A stretch of 11,444 nucleotides of DNA from an uncultured beta proteobacterium (lineage in GTDB: Bacteria > Pseudomonadota > Gammaproteobacteria > Burkholderiales > Rhodocyclaceae), in contig CAIVZW010000618.1 of assembly GCA_903910495.1 (NCBI GenBank), positions 1 through 11,444 on the forward strand. Reading direction: 5' to 3'. Every line of letters begins with the position of its first letter. Position 1 is the stretch's first letter. The notes under the pieces were generated by a model. The model was not told the DNA's origin. It searched no databases and saw only the letters and a list, made by a program, of their open reading frames with translations. This document shows positions 1 to 7,583 of this stretch, piece by piece. The translations under genes were made by a program, and so were the position numbers.

Positions 1-170
1 AGCGATTCGGCACAGTCGCGAAAATTCGGCTGAATGAATTCGAGGAAGGCCGGCTCGACACGCAGATCGGGCGCCTGAGCCTGAACAGTCGAACAAACGC
101 GGCGAATCGGCGAGGCCCATTCGGGATCGCGCGCGCCATGAGCAAAGAGGATAAGGGCGGTTTTTGACAT
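1..170 (-). CDS. cbiX: CbiX-type sirohydrochlorin chelatase, N-terminal part (cut by left edge)
   Basis: The first 56 residues of a small class II chelatase are visible; the rest lies past the left edge. Members of the family insert cobalt (CbiX) or iron (SirB) into sirohydrochlorin in the cytoplasm, for cobalamin or siroheme. The sequence starts MSKTALILFAHGARDPEW: a hydrophobic first beta strand followed by the HGxRD motif, with H11 at the position of the metal-binding histidine. The second conserved block, VEPAFLEF (residues 38-45), is also present. The ATG at 168-170 places the family motif at the expected distance from the N-terminus and has a GGAG 3 nt upstream, a short spacing. The gene is on the same strand as the glycosyltransferase upstream of it but 140 nt away, with a possible promoter of its own. 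Metal specificity (Co or Fe) cannot be decided from this fragment. Confidence 0.85.
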   Translation of the reverse strand, partial: MSKTALILFAHGARDPEWASPIRRVCSTVQAQAPDLRVEPAFLEFIQPNFRDCAES

Positions 171-194
171 GAACTCCACTTATAGTACGTCAAC

Positions 195-222
195 ATTATC
201 AGGCACAGCAGATTGATGATAA
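195..222 (-). promoter_or_regulatory. Candidate sigma70 promoter for cbiX
   Basis: On the minus strand there is a TTATCA box (217-222, 4 of 6 matches to TTGACA), a 16-nt spacer and a GATAAT box (195-200, 5 of 6 matches to TATAAT). The -10 box ends 24 nt before the cbiX ATG, which would leave a leader of about 18 nt. The stretch is more AT-rich than the flanking coding sequence. The match was made by eye, so it is a candidate only. Confidence 0.35.
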
Positions 223-310
223 GCGAAATCACCGGCATGCAGTCGATGTCTGCTCGAAGCCATGCACATCGGCAAGGAGGCATTCCAGGCAGCGCCGACG
301 TTCCCGGAAT

Positions 311-1549
311 TTACCCGGGCGGGGCGCCGGCGAACGACTCGACGAGGGCAATCTGAGCCGGCAGGCAGCATGAGTGCAGGTCGTAGTTGGCGACCACGGT
401 GGCGCGGGCCTTGGTGCGCAATTGTGCCATGCGATCCGGATGGTCGAAGACGCGACACACCGAGTCGGCAATCTCGGAGGGGGAGAAGAAATCGACCAGG
501 AGTCCGTTTTTTCCATCCTCGATGACTTCCTCCACCGGTGAGGTGCGGGAGCCGATGACCAGGCAAGCTGCGCTCATGGCTTCAAGCATGGACCAGGACA
601 GAACGAATGGGTAGGTAAGGTAGACGTGCGCGCCGGATACCTGGAGCAATTTGAGGTAACGGGAATAGGGCAGCTTGCCGAGAAAGTGCACCCGCGACCG
701 GTCGATGCCGGCCGCCACTTCCGCCAGGTAGCGATCCTTGTAGCCCCCCTCCTCCGGTTTGGCTCCATAGGAGACCCCGTCGCCGCCGACGACAAGAACT
801 TGCAGGGACGGCCGCCGCTGCAGAATGAGCGGCAAACTGCGCATAAAGATGTGATAGCCCCTGCTCGGTTCGAGATTGCGGTTGACGAAGGTAAGGACTT
901 CGTCGGCGGACGAGACCCGACGGGCGGTGCCGTCTTCCATTTTCCATTCGAAATGAGCGCTCGCGTCGGGCCTCACATGGCCGGTATCGATGCCGTCGTG
1001 GATGACCGATAGCTTGGGGTGATATGCGGCGGGAACGGTGCTCATCTGCCAATGGGTCGGGCTGACACCCTGATCCATCATGTCCAGATTGATCAGATTG
1101 TTGGCGTTCTTGGCCCGCACACGGCAACGGTTTTCGAAATCCGGTTCGCCGAATTCCGGATCGAAACCCACATCCCGACCCTGAGCAGAATAGAAAAACT
1201 CGACAAAGTGAAGCTGTCGGGCGTCGGGCCAGACCTCTCGCAGAAACAGGGATTCCCCCCAACCCGGATGGGCGCAGATGAGGTCGGGTTCAAAGCCCGT
1301 GCCCTTGAGTTTGAGCGCGGCACGGGCGCAGGCATCACCGCGCAGCACCTTGGTTTCAAACTCGACCGCCCAAGGATGAATGCCTTTGGAATTTCCGCGC
1401 GCAATGCTATAGCGCTGGACCGAAACGCCGGGGGGCGTCGCCTGCCGGGTGATGGCAAGGGCATGAACCTCATGGCCGCGCGCCGCCAATGCCGGGGCAA
1501 GGTGCTTGTACTGGCCGGGAAAGTTCTGGTGAACAAAAAGAATGCGCAT
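311..1549 (-). CDS. GT4-type glycosyltransferase (412 aa)
   Basis: This is probably a cytoplasmic, GT-B fold, retaining glycosyltransferase of family 4. The start MRILFVHQNFPGQYKHLAP is the typical first strand and loop of a well-known bacterial GT4 subgroup, which fixes the ATG at 1547-1549 even though no clear Shine-Dalgarno sequence precedes it. The N-terminal Rossmann half covers about residues 1-185, including the hinge-like VIHDGIDTG (182-190). The C-terminal nucleotide-sugar half has FVNRNLEPSRG (221-231), VLVVGGDG (251-258) and the donor-site helix SMLEAMSA (320-327). The usual EX7E pair is incomplete: E323 is present, but F315 sits where the first glutamate would be. No membrane segments are seen. 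It lies 101 nt downstream of another GT4 gene on the same strand and is the last gene of the run. Donor and acceptor are unknown; a role in decorating the secreted protein or a surface glycan is inferred from context. Confidence 0.88.
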   Translation of the reverse strand: MRILFVHQNFPGQYKHLAPALAARGHEVHALAITRQATPPGVSVQRYSIARGNSKGIHPWAVEFETKVLRGDACARAALKLKGTGFEPDLICAHPGWGESLFLREVWPDARQLHFVEFFYSAQGRDVGFDPEFGEPDFENRCRVRAKNANNLINLDMMDQGVSPTHWQMSTVPAAYHPKLSVIHDGIDTGHVRPDASAHFEWKMEDGTARRVSSADEVLTFVNRNLEPSRGYHIFMRSLPLILQRRPSLQVLVVGGDGVSYGAKPEEGGYKDRYLAEVAAGIDRSRVHFLGKLPYSRYLKLLQVSGAHVYLTYPFVLSWSMLEAMSAACLVIGSRTSPVEEVIEDGKNGLLVDFFSPSEIADSVCRVFDHPDRMAQLRTKARATVVANYDLHSCCLPAQIALVESFAGAPPG

Positions 1550-1650
1550 GGGGCGGGTGATTGCTGCCGGTCAACAGTGGCCTGGCTTCAAGCGGCCGGA
1601 GGTCTTGTTATTTTCGCGTAACTTGAGCACGCCGGATTCGACCAGTTTCT

Positions 1651-3324
1651 TCATCTGGTGGATTCAAGGCGGGCGGGAAGCTGCAAAACGTCCATTTTCA
1701 TCATCCACACCAACCCGCGACGCAGGGCCATGCGCCGCCCGGCCGGAAAAGCGGCCACCAGGGTCCCGACAGTCATGCCGGGAGTCTCGGCAACGCGCTG
1801 CAGCACCTCTGCGCACTCCTTGCGAGTAGCAAAGACATATTCGGCGAAGCTGTTCATGGCCAGGCTGCGGCGGGCATCGAGAAGCACGGCATTGGCGCCC
1901 GGAACCAGTTGCAGGGGGTGTGCATCGGCAAGCAGCTGACTGGGGTAGCCGGCAAACAGGGCAAAGGGATCCATGCGCTCGGGACGTTCCGCCAGCGGCG
2001 GCGGTCCAAAAAGAACTGCATCGCTGCGACGGCGCTCCGCAAGATCGGTCCAGAGTTCGCGATAGCGGACGAGGATGCTCTTCCAATCGAAGTCCTCCTG
2101 CGCCCGCCGGCGACCGGCGTCGCCCATCCGGCGGCGCAAGGCCGGATCTTCAATCAGGCACTGAATCCGGTGAGCCGCCGCGCCGGTGTCGACGGCGACG
2201 AGTTCACAGGTATGCCCGCAATAGATGTCGTAGCTGTCTATGCCTGCGGCGTAGCGGAAGGCCAGATCCTGTCCCGCCGGCGCGCCGGGCATCAGCGTCG
2301 GAATACGAAAGCCGTCGATGCCCTCGCGCACCGTATCCCGATAGCCATCCCAGTCGGAAACCACCACCGGCAGGCCGGCGGCCATCGCTTCGATGGGCGT
2401 CAGGCCGAAGGTCTCCTGAATATTGTCGGACAGGGAAACGAAGATGTCGGCGGCAGCCCAGGCGCGGGTGCGCGGGGCGGGTTCCCGTCCATCCAGCACG
2501 TGCCGCGTTACCGTCGGACAGAGCGCGGCGGCGCCGTCGCGAAAAGAGGCGTCGATGGCCTCGTTGGCGAACCAGCCGCACTCGACAAGATGAATCCTTC
2601 GCTCCGGGAATCGCGCCGCAGCGCGCTCCAGGGCAAGATACATGGGCGATGGATGAGCCTTGGCGTGAAAGGAGAGGCGGCCGACGAACAGGGCGACGAT
2701 GTCATTATCGCCGACACCGAGTTCTTGCCTCGCCTGCGCTCGATCCGTCGTCGAGAAAGCGAGATCTTCGCAGCTGACACCGAGGGGAATCAACGGCAGT
2801 TGCGGCAGATCGAAGCGGGTGGCGCCAAGGCGCCAGCGCAGATACTCGGCCTGGGCTTCGAGCATCACGCGTACCGAATCGCGCACGGCAGTCGAGGTGC
2901 AGATGAGGGCATCCCAGCTGCGCAGGGGCGCGGTAAGCAGGCTGGCCATCGATTCCATCGCGGCATGTGATGCCGTGGTGTGGGTAACTCCGCACAGGCT
3001 GTAGGCTCGTTCGCCGGCGGCAAGGCGCCGCCAGCTGTAGTCGGCCAGGCCCGGACCCGGAACATAGAGGCATCCGGCATCTGCGAGGCGGAGATGCTGA
3101 TCCAGGGTGAGCGTTCTGACCTCGCCCGCGTAGCCGACCGCCTTCATGGTCTCGCCGAAGGAAGCCGCCATCGATCGCTTGGGAACATGGCCCCAGATGC
3201 ACGACGAGGTTTCCGTCGCAGCGAATCCGCGCAGAAAGCCGGCGCCGGCCGAGTGGCGGCCCATGAGTTTGGCCCCGGTGGTGAGATAGCCGTCAGGCGT
3301 GAAGTAGATGGCAGCGCGGGTCAT
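1651..3324 (-). CDS. GT4-type glycosyltransferase with extra C-terminal domain (557 aa)
   Basis: This is a GT-B fold glycosyltransferase of family 4. The N-terminal half begins MTRAAIYFTPDGYLTTGAKL. The C-terminal half has ALFVGRLSFHAK (211-222), DIFVSLSDNIQETFGLTPIE (293-312) and AAGLPVVVSDWDGYRDTV (315-332). The EX7E pair E304/E312 is intact, so the enzyme looks catalytically competent. After the GT core ends, near residue 430, about 125 residues remain; their last part (GMTVGTLVAAFPAGRRMALRR, split here as 516-525 and 526-536) resembles a small helical, possibly winged-helix, module. The ATG at 3322-3324 is preferred over an in-frame ATG 31 codons upstream, because the family-like sequence starts here and the ATG overlaps the preceding methyltransferase stop as ATGA. 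No good Shine-Dalgarno sequence is present, so translation is probably coupled. The sugar transferred is unknown. Confidence 0.88.
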   Translation of the reverse strand: MTRAAIYFTPDGYLTTGAKLMGRHSAGAGFLRGFAATETSSCIWGHVPKRSMAASFGETMKAVGYAGEVRTLTLDQHLRLADAGCLYVPGPGLADYSWRRLAAGERAYSLCGVTHTTASHAAMESMASLLTAPLRSWDALICTSTAVRDSVRVMLEAQAEYLRWRLGATRFDLPQLPLIPLGVSCEDLAFSTTDRAQARQELGVGDNDIVALFVGRLSFHAKAHPSPMYLALERAAARFPERRIHLVECGWFANEAIDASFRDGAAALCPTVTRHVLDGREPAPRTRAWAAADIFVSLSDNIQETFGLTPIEAMAAGLPVVVSDWDGYRDTVREGIDGFRIPTLMPGAPAGQDLAFRYAAGIDSYDIYCGHTCELVAVDTGAAAHRIQCLIEDPALRRRMGDAGRRRAQEDFDWKSILVRYRELWTDLAERRRSDAVLFGPPPLAERPERMDPFALFAGYPSQLLADAHPLQLVPGANAVLLDARRSLAMNSFAEYVFATRKECAEVLQRVAETPGMTVGTLVAAFPAGRRMALRRGLVWMMKMDVLQLPARLESTR

Positions 3325-4169
3325 GGGTGCAGAGGGTGTAAGGCTTGAGTTGAGTCGGACTGGATCTGCCGGGAGCGCAGCCAGGCCCAGGGCGTAGGCT
3401 CGCCACGGAACTCCCACACGGCCAGCAATTGATCGAGTTGCTTCCAGGTGGCGAGTTCCGGAATCTCCGCCGGATTACGTGCGCCATGGGAAATGAGCGT
3501 GACATCGTGTGTTGCCGCCATGCCATCGATCCAGGCGCGAGTACGCTCAGGGGCGCGGACCGTAGCGTGCAATTCGACGATCAGGTCGGCACCAGCCAGT
3601 GCCGGAACCGCCTGAGGGTCGATCAGTTCGTACTCGGCAGCTTCACAGTCGCAAAAAATCAGGCAGCGGCCGGCGATGGTGGTTTCGAGGCCACGATGGT
3701 CGATCTCGCCGCCGATGCTTACCCGCGCCTCGAGGCCGTTGGCCCGGGCGAGGACTTCCGTCATTCGACGCGCTGCCGGGGCGATGTCATGGGCGAAGAC
3801 CTGAACCGAGGGAAGCTGACGAGCCAAACCGACGGCGTAATACCCCTCGGCACAGCCGATGTCGATCACCCGGGAATAGCCTCGCGCGGGGAGTTCCAGG
3901 AGAACCGGGTGCAACTCGGCCTCGTAACAGCCGAGCAACTTGGGCACGAAACACCCTTCGCTGGCCGTCTGGTGAAACTGCATTCCAGCAAATGGGCCAT
4001 GCCGCACCACGGCACCCCCTTGTTCAAGCAATATTTTCGTCAGCAAGGCAAGCCGGCCTCGCGTGATGATATCGGTCAGGCGGCCGAAGGCTACGGACGG
4101 TTTGCTGATCGCCTCGAGGGCCCGGGCAGCATCCGCGACGATGGTGGCGTAGTCGCTATCGCGGATCAC
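3321..4169 (-). CDS. FkbM-like class I SAM-dependent methyltransferase (282 aa)
   Basis: This is probably a cytoplasmic methyltransferase acting on a sugar or glycan intermediate. Motif I is VIDIGCAEGYYAVGLA (101-116), the glycine-rich SAM-binding loop. FAHDIAP (125-131) supplies the acidic residue at the end of strand 2. CDCEAAEYELIDP (173-185) resembles the D-x-E-G-x-E region of the FkbM family. About 95 residues precede motif I, and the tail is rich in tryptophan (W242, W252, W261, W263). The start is a GTG at 4167-4169: no ATG lies in frame upstream before a stop at 4224-4226, and no strong Shine-Dalgarno sequence is visible. The stop overlaps the next gene's ATG as ATGA, indicating tight coupling with the GT4 gene and a shared pathway. 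FkbM-type enzymes often O-methylate sugars; that activity here is inference. Confidence 0.82.
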   Translation of the reverse strand: MIRDSDYATIVADAARALEAISKPSVAFGRLTDIITRGRLALLTKILLEQGGAVVRHGPFAGMQFHQTASEGCFVPKLLGCYEAELHPVLLELPARGYSRVIDIGCAEGYYAVGLARQLPSVQVFAHDIAPAARRMTEVLARANGLEARVSIGGEIDHRGLETTIAGRCLIFCDCEAAEYELIDPQAVPALAGADLIVELHATVRAPERTRAWIDGMAATHDVTLISHGARNPAEIPELATWKQLDQLLAVWEFRGEPTPWAWLRSRQIQSDSTQALHPLHP

Positions 4170-4314
4170 GACCGCCCGCTTTCTGCAGCGCGGCTGTCCT
4201 TCGCCATACCACGCCAGTACCGCCTACCCCGGCGCAGCAGCAAAACCGAGCTGCCGTGGTGCGGTCCTTGAGCTTGAGCGTGCAGCGCAGATGCAGGAAA
4301 GCAGGCATCAGGGC
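4170..4314. other. 145-nt gap between the tolC-like gene and the methyltransferase gene
   Basis: No convincing gene, promoter or terminator was found in this gap. A minus-strand frame of 50 codons (4308 to 4156) and one of 13 codons (4207 to 4166) start with ATG but lack ribosome-binding sites and recognisable sequence. A 5-bp GCAGC/GCTGC hairpin is present without a following T run. The genes on either side are on the same strand, so transcription may simply read through. Confidence 0.4.
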
Positions 4315-6174
4315 TCAGCGTTCGGCGACGATTTTCCAGCCGTCCTTCTCCAGCGCGAAGTCGAGGGTCTTCGGGCCGGTTTCGGAAATCCGGTTGGACG
4401 AGTAGGCCTGGGTAAAGGTCGCGCGGAGGTTTCCATTCTTGCGTGGCGCGATGTTCAACTCGCTCATGGTCAGCGTGATCCATTCCGCCTGGCCGATGCG
4501 CTGCGTTCGCTGCTGTTCCCACTCGGCCCGGGGCATGCCGCGCCTCGGCACGAAGTCGGCGGAATAGGAGGCCAGATAGGCTTCGACGTCGCGCGCGGAC
4601 CAGGCCGCAAGCCAGGCGTCCAGAACCGCCAGGACCGCGCTCTTGGCGGACGCCGGATCGCTGGCATCAGCCATCGCTGCGCTCATGGCCGGCGCAGGGG
4701 AGGGAGCGGCGGATGCCACAACCGGCGCTGGAACGATAGGCGCTGCAACGACAGGCGCCGTGGCAGCAGCGGCGACTTTCTCATCCGGATCATCGAAGAC
4801 GAGGTTCAGCGGCTTCACCGGCACCGCGAACTTGCCGTCGGTCAGGCCGAGCAGTTCCGGCGACAGCTTGCCGGTGGCGGTCAGCACGCGGTAGCCCCCC
4901 AGGCGGGTGTCGTAACTCGCGTTAATCTTGCTGGCCAGCACACCGAAGTACTCGACTTCCGAATCGAGTACGTTGATCGCCGTTTCCTTGCCCGCATCAC
5001 GCAGACGCTTGCGGTTGCGCATCACCTCGAAGGAAATGTTGGCTGCATTTTCCAGCAAATCCTGGCGCTCGCGACCGTTCTCAAGCTGATGCCACGCGAT
5101 CCGCACCGACTCTTCCGTTTTGCGCAGCACCGAGACCTCGCGGTCCACCATGGCTCCGTGCACGCTAGTGGCGGCGCCGGTGCGGGAACGGGTTTCCAGA
5201 CCGGAGAACAGGTTCCAGTTGAAACGCAACACCACGGAGCTTTCGTCGCGCGCCGCAAGCTGGTTGGCATTGCGGTCGTGACTTTGCGAGCCCACAAGGT
5301 CCACGATGGGATACATGCCTGCGGATTCGACGCCGATCTGCTTCTGCGACTTGCGCACCTGCAGCAGCGCTTCCCTGACGCTGGGGTTGTCCGCGTACGC
5401 CTGCTCGATCGCTGCATCGAGCGTCTTGGGCAGGCGTTCTGTCAGCGTGTCGAGATCCTGAATCCGGCTCAGGTCGGGTTCATGGCCAAACACCTGGCGG
5501 TAATTTGCGATCGCGTCGCGCAGGCCCTGCTCATTGAAAACCCGGCGCTCCTTGGCGATCTGCAGCCGGGTCTTGGCTTGCAGCACATCGACGGCGACCC
5601 CGCCACCGCGCTGGACGCGCTCGTCTTCCAGGTTGAGTTGTCGCTGCGTCGTGTTCTCGTTGTGCCTGGCGATGGCGATCAGGGTCTGGTAGCGGGTTAC
5701 CTGAAGGTAGCTTGAAATGGCCTCGAGCAGCACGCTCTGCACGCTCGAGCGGAAAGCGTTCTCCTGCGCGGCGAATTCGATGTCGGCGATGCCCACCAGG
5801 GCCGCGGTGCGGCCGCCGGCGAAGATGTTCTGTTCAATGACTGTCGAAAACTTGTTGCGGATGAGGTCGCTCTTTTGCGGAGTTGCGGCGGACGGGGTCG
5901 AACTGATGATGCGTCCATCGGCGCCCGCAAGATAGGAACGGCTGGAAATATTCTCCTGGCCGGTGTCGCCGGTGATGCTGAGTTTGGGCAGATAGCCGGA
6001 ACGGGCGGCATCCCGCCCCTGATCGGCCGATTCCACCATCTTGCGCGCTGACTTGATCAGTGGGTGTTCGACCAGCAGGGATTGGAGTTCGTCCGCAAGA
6101 GGCTTTGCCGCGAGCGGTCCGGAAAACCCGATGGCCGCAAGTGCGGCGACAATCATGTGGTTCTTGTATGCCAT
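4315..6174 (-). CDS. TolC-family outer-membrane channel fused to an NTF2-like domain (619 aa)
   Basis: This is the outer-membrane duct of the type I secretion system, with an added periplasmic domain. A signal peptide is visible (MAYKNH, then a hydrophobic core at 7-17, cleavage probably after A23). The TolC-type fold covers about residues 25-447 as two related halves: the first contains KLSITGDTGQ (64-73), VIEQNIFAGGRT (112-123) and LQAKTRL (198-204); the second contains LRFNWNLFSG (316-325) and VLDSEVEYF (402-410). An Ala/Pro/Val linker (about 464-508) leads to a C-terminal domain (510-619) with AWSARDVEAYLASYSADF (524-541) and a DGWKIV ending. This matches NTF2-like domains of the kind at the C-terminus of the Csd6 peptidoglycan-modifying enzyme. 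Classic TolC proteins are about 450-490 aa. The ATG at 6172-6174 is preferred over a TTG 8 codons upstream because a GGGGA lies 5 nt before it. The added domain's role is unknown. Confidence 0.9.
   Translation of the reverse strand: MAYKNHMIVAALAAIGFSGPLAAKPLADELQSLLVEHPLIKSARKMVESADQGRDAARSGYLPKLSITGDTGQENISSRSYLAGADGRIISSTPSAATPQKSDLIRNKFSTVIEQNIFAGGRTAALVGIADIEFAAQENAFRSSVQSVLLEAISSYLQVTRYQTLIAIARHNENTTQRQLNLEDERVQRGGGVAVDVLQAKTRLQIAKERRVFNEQGLRDAIANYRQVFGHEPDLSRIQDLDTLTERLPKTLDAAIEQAYADNPSVREALLQVRKSQKQIGVESAGMYPIVDLVGSQSHDRNANQLAARDESSVVLRFNWNLFSGLETRSRTGAATSVHGAMVDREVSVLRKTEESVRIAWHQLENGRERQDLLENAANISFEVMRNRKRLRDAGKETAINVLDSEVEYFGVLASKINASYDTRLGGYRVLTATGKLSPELLGLTDGKFAVPVKPLNLVFDDPDEKVAAAATAPVVAAPIVPAPVVASAAPSPAPAMSAAMADASDPASAKSAVLAVLDAWLAAWSARDVEAYLASYSADFVPRRGMPRAEWEQQRTQRIGQAEWITLTMSELNIAPRKNGNLRATFTQAYSSNRISETGPKTLDFALEKDGWKIVAER
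4318..4647 (-). other. NTF2-like (Csd6 C-terminal type) domain of the TolC fusion
   Basis: This is a sub-feature of the channel gene, residues 510-619. The pattern of an N-terminal helix with two tryptophans (W521, W525), then ARDVEAYLASYSADFVP (527-543), the EWEQQR helix (551-556) and strands ending in WKIV (613-616), is typical of NTF2-like cone folds used as non-catalytic C-terminal modules in proteobacterial envelope proteins. It is separated from the channel by an Ala/Pro-rich tether encoded at about 4651-4785. Because TolC C-termini face the periplasm, the domain should lie there. Confidence 0.75.
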
Positions 6175-6269
6175 GTCATTCCCCGAAAAAACAGTCAAAC
6201 AAATAGTAAGAAGATTAAGTTAAGGAGCAGGTTCTGTCGGGATGAAATCCGACCGGTGGGCTGGTTCGC
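6175..6269 (-). promoter_or_regulatory. 95-nt AT-rich leader before the tolC-like gene, with weak promoter candidate
   Basis: This is the only gap inside the secretion cluster. Reading on the minus strand, it moves from ordinary GC-rich sequence into an AT-rich part (about 6190-6225) with a run of six T and then the GGGGA ribosome-binding site (6180-6184). A CCGACA, 17-nt spacer, TAATCT pair could be a weak promoter (4 and 3 of 6 matches). A 5-bp GTCGG/CCGAC hairpin near the adaptor stop lacks a T tract. An internal promoter is possible but unproven. Confidence 0.25.
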
Positions 6270-7583
6270 TCAGATCTCTCTGAATGCCTCGTGCTTCAGT
6301 TTCAGTATAGGTTTGATCAGCAGCCAGAAGATGGAACGTGAACCGACGTGAATGTCGACCTCGGCCTGCATGCCGGGCGAAATCGGAAACTCACCGGGAG
6401 CGTCGCCGAGCCAGGATTTGTCAGTGCTGATCGTGACGCGATAGAAGCGTTCCTCGTTCTTGCCTGTATCGGTATCGGCGGCAATTGCGGTGACCTTGCC
6501 GTCGAGCCCGCCATAGCGATAATAGTCGAAGGCTGAAATCTTCACCAGCGCTTGCTGGCCTATGCTCAGATAGCCGCGATCCGCCGGACTCAGGCTGACC
6601 TCCACCACCAGTTCCTCGCGGCTCGGCACCACCTCCATGACCGGCTCGCCGGGTTTTACTACGTTGCCCTCGGACTGGTAACGCACGTTCTTGACCACGC
6701 CATCGATGGGGGAACGGATTATCGCTCGCTTTTCCTGATCCGTCGCTCTGCCCAGTTCTTCCTGCAAGCTGCCGATCCGGCGTTCCACCTCACCCAGTTC
6801 GTCGGCAGCGCGACGGCGGAACTTGCCCTCTTCCTCGCGCTTGCGCGCCCTCGATTCTTCCAGTCCTCCGCGGGCGCCGGGGATCGCCTGACGGGTCATC
6901 GCCACTTCGCCCTGCAGGCGTTCGACGGCGTTCTTGCGCTGGAAGTGATCGAGTTGCGAGATCAGCTTGTCGCGTACCAGATCCTCCGACACCGCCAGTT
7001 CCTGCTTGGCCAGGCTCAGCGTTGCCTCCAGGGAGGTGAGCTTGGCCTGCATTTCCGCGATGCGCTGGCGCCCCTGGGTAATCTGTCCGCTGAGGGCATC
7101 CACCGCACCCGAGAATTCCGCATGGTGGGCCTTGAAGGTGGAGCGCTCGGCATCCGCCACTGCCGCAAACTCCTTGGCCAGGTGTTCAGGAAACACCGGC
7201 GGGCGCCCCTGCGATTCTGCCTCCATGCGCGCCTTGGCGAACTGCAGCGCCGCCATGCGCGAGCGCATTTCCGGCTTGTTGATGCCGCCGGTAGCCAGAT
7301 CCAGTTCGATCAGCGGGTCTCCGGCCTTGACGATGGCGTTCTCGCGCGCCAGCACCCGCTTGACGATGCCTCCTTCGAGGTGCTGGATCACTTTCACCTT
7401 GTCCTGGGGAATCACCTTGCCCTGCGAGGTCACCACCTGATTCACCTGACCGATGAAGGTCCATAACAGGGCGATCACCAGCAGCATGCTCAAGCGCCGG
7501 TCGACGCGCCGCCAGACCGGTGGCCCTTGCGCCTCCAGCACGGCGGCGAGCTGCGGTGTGGCGGTATCAAACGAGCGCGACAT
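6270..7583 (-). CDS. HlyD-family periplasmic adaptor of type I secretion (437 aa)
   Basis: This membrane fusion protein links the inner-membrane ABC transporter to the TolC-type channel. It has a short cytoplasmic N-terminus, one transmembrane helix (about 31-50) and the first lipoyl half-motif (about 60-92, with VIQHLEGGIVKRV at 65-77). A long charged alpha-helical hairpin follows (about 102-285). The second lipoyl half is IIRSPIDGVVKNV (288-300), then a beta-barrel part, and the family's C-terminal signature around SPGMQAEVDIHVGSRSIF (402-419) and LLIKPIL (421-427). The ATG at 7581-7583 is chosen because a strong GGAGG (7589-7593) lies 5 nt upstream; an in-frame start 20 codons earlier would give a peptide unlike the family. 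The gene overlaps the ABC transporter gene by 17 nt, consistent with one operon. Confidence 0.95.
   Translation of the reverse strand: MSRSFDTATPQLAAVLEAQGPPVWRRVDRRLSMLLVIALLWTFIGQVNQVVTSQGKVIPQDKVKVIQHLEGGIVKRVLARENAIVKAGDPLIELDLATGGINKPEMRSRMAALQFAKARMEAESQGRPPVFPEHLAKEFAAVADAERSTFKAHHAEFSGAVDALSGQITQGRQRIAEMQAKLTSLEATLSLAKQELAVSEDLVRDKLISQLDHFQRKNAVERLQGEVAMTRQAIPGARGGLEESRARKREEEGKFRRRAADELGEVERRIGSLQEELGRATDQEKRAIIRSPIDGVVKNVRYQSEGNVVKPGEPVMEVVPSREELVVEVSLSPADRGYLSIGQQALVKISAFDYYRYGGLDGKVTAIAADTDTGKNEERFYRVTISTDKSWLGDAPGEFPISPGMQAEVDIHVGSRSIFWLLIKPILKLKHEAFREI

Noticed and set aside
303..319. Hairpin CCCGG/CCGGG around the stop of the second GT4 gene, as a terminator
   Set aside because: The stem is only 5 bp and no T run follows on the minus strand, so it is not a credible intrinsic terminator.
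1909..2970. 353-codon plus-strand frame, with a second overlapping one
   Set aside because: Both are antisense to the GT4 gene with intact EX7E motif. Two long frames in the same antisense stretch point to composition, not genes.
4156..4308. 50-codon minus-strand frame in the gap before the methyltransferase gene
   Set aside because: No Shine-Dalgarno sequence, Cys/Arg-rich composition unlike a real protein and no recognisable similarity. It overlaps the methyltransferase start.
4291..5715. 474-codon open frame on the plus strand
   Set aside because: It is antisense to the TolC-family gene and has Arg/Gly/His-rich composition without motifs or a ribosome-binding site that I could support.
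6175..6198. TTG start giving 8 extra residues on the TolC-family protein
   Set aside because: The ATG at 6172-6174 has a well-spaced GGGGA and yields a standard signal peptide, and the TTG lacks a ribosome-binding site.
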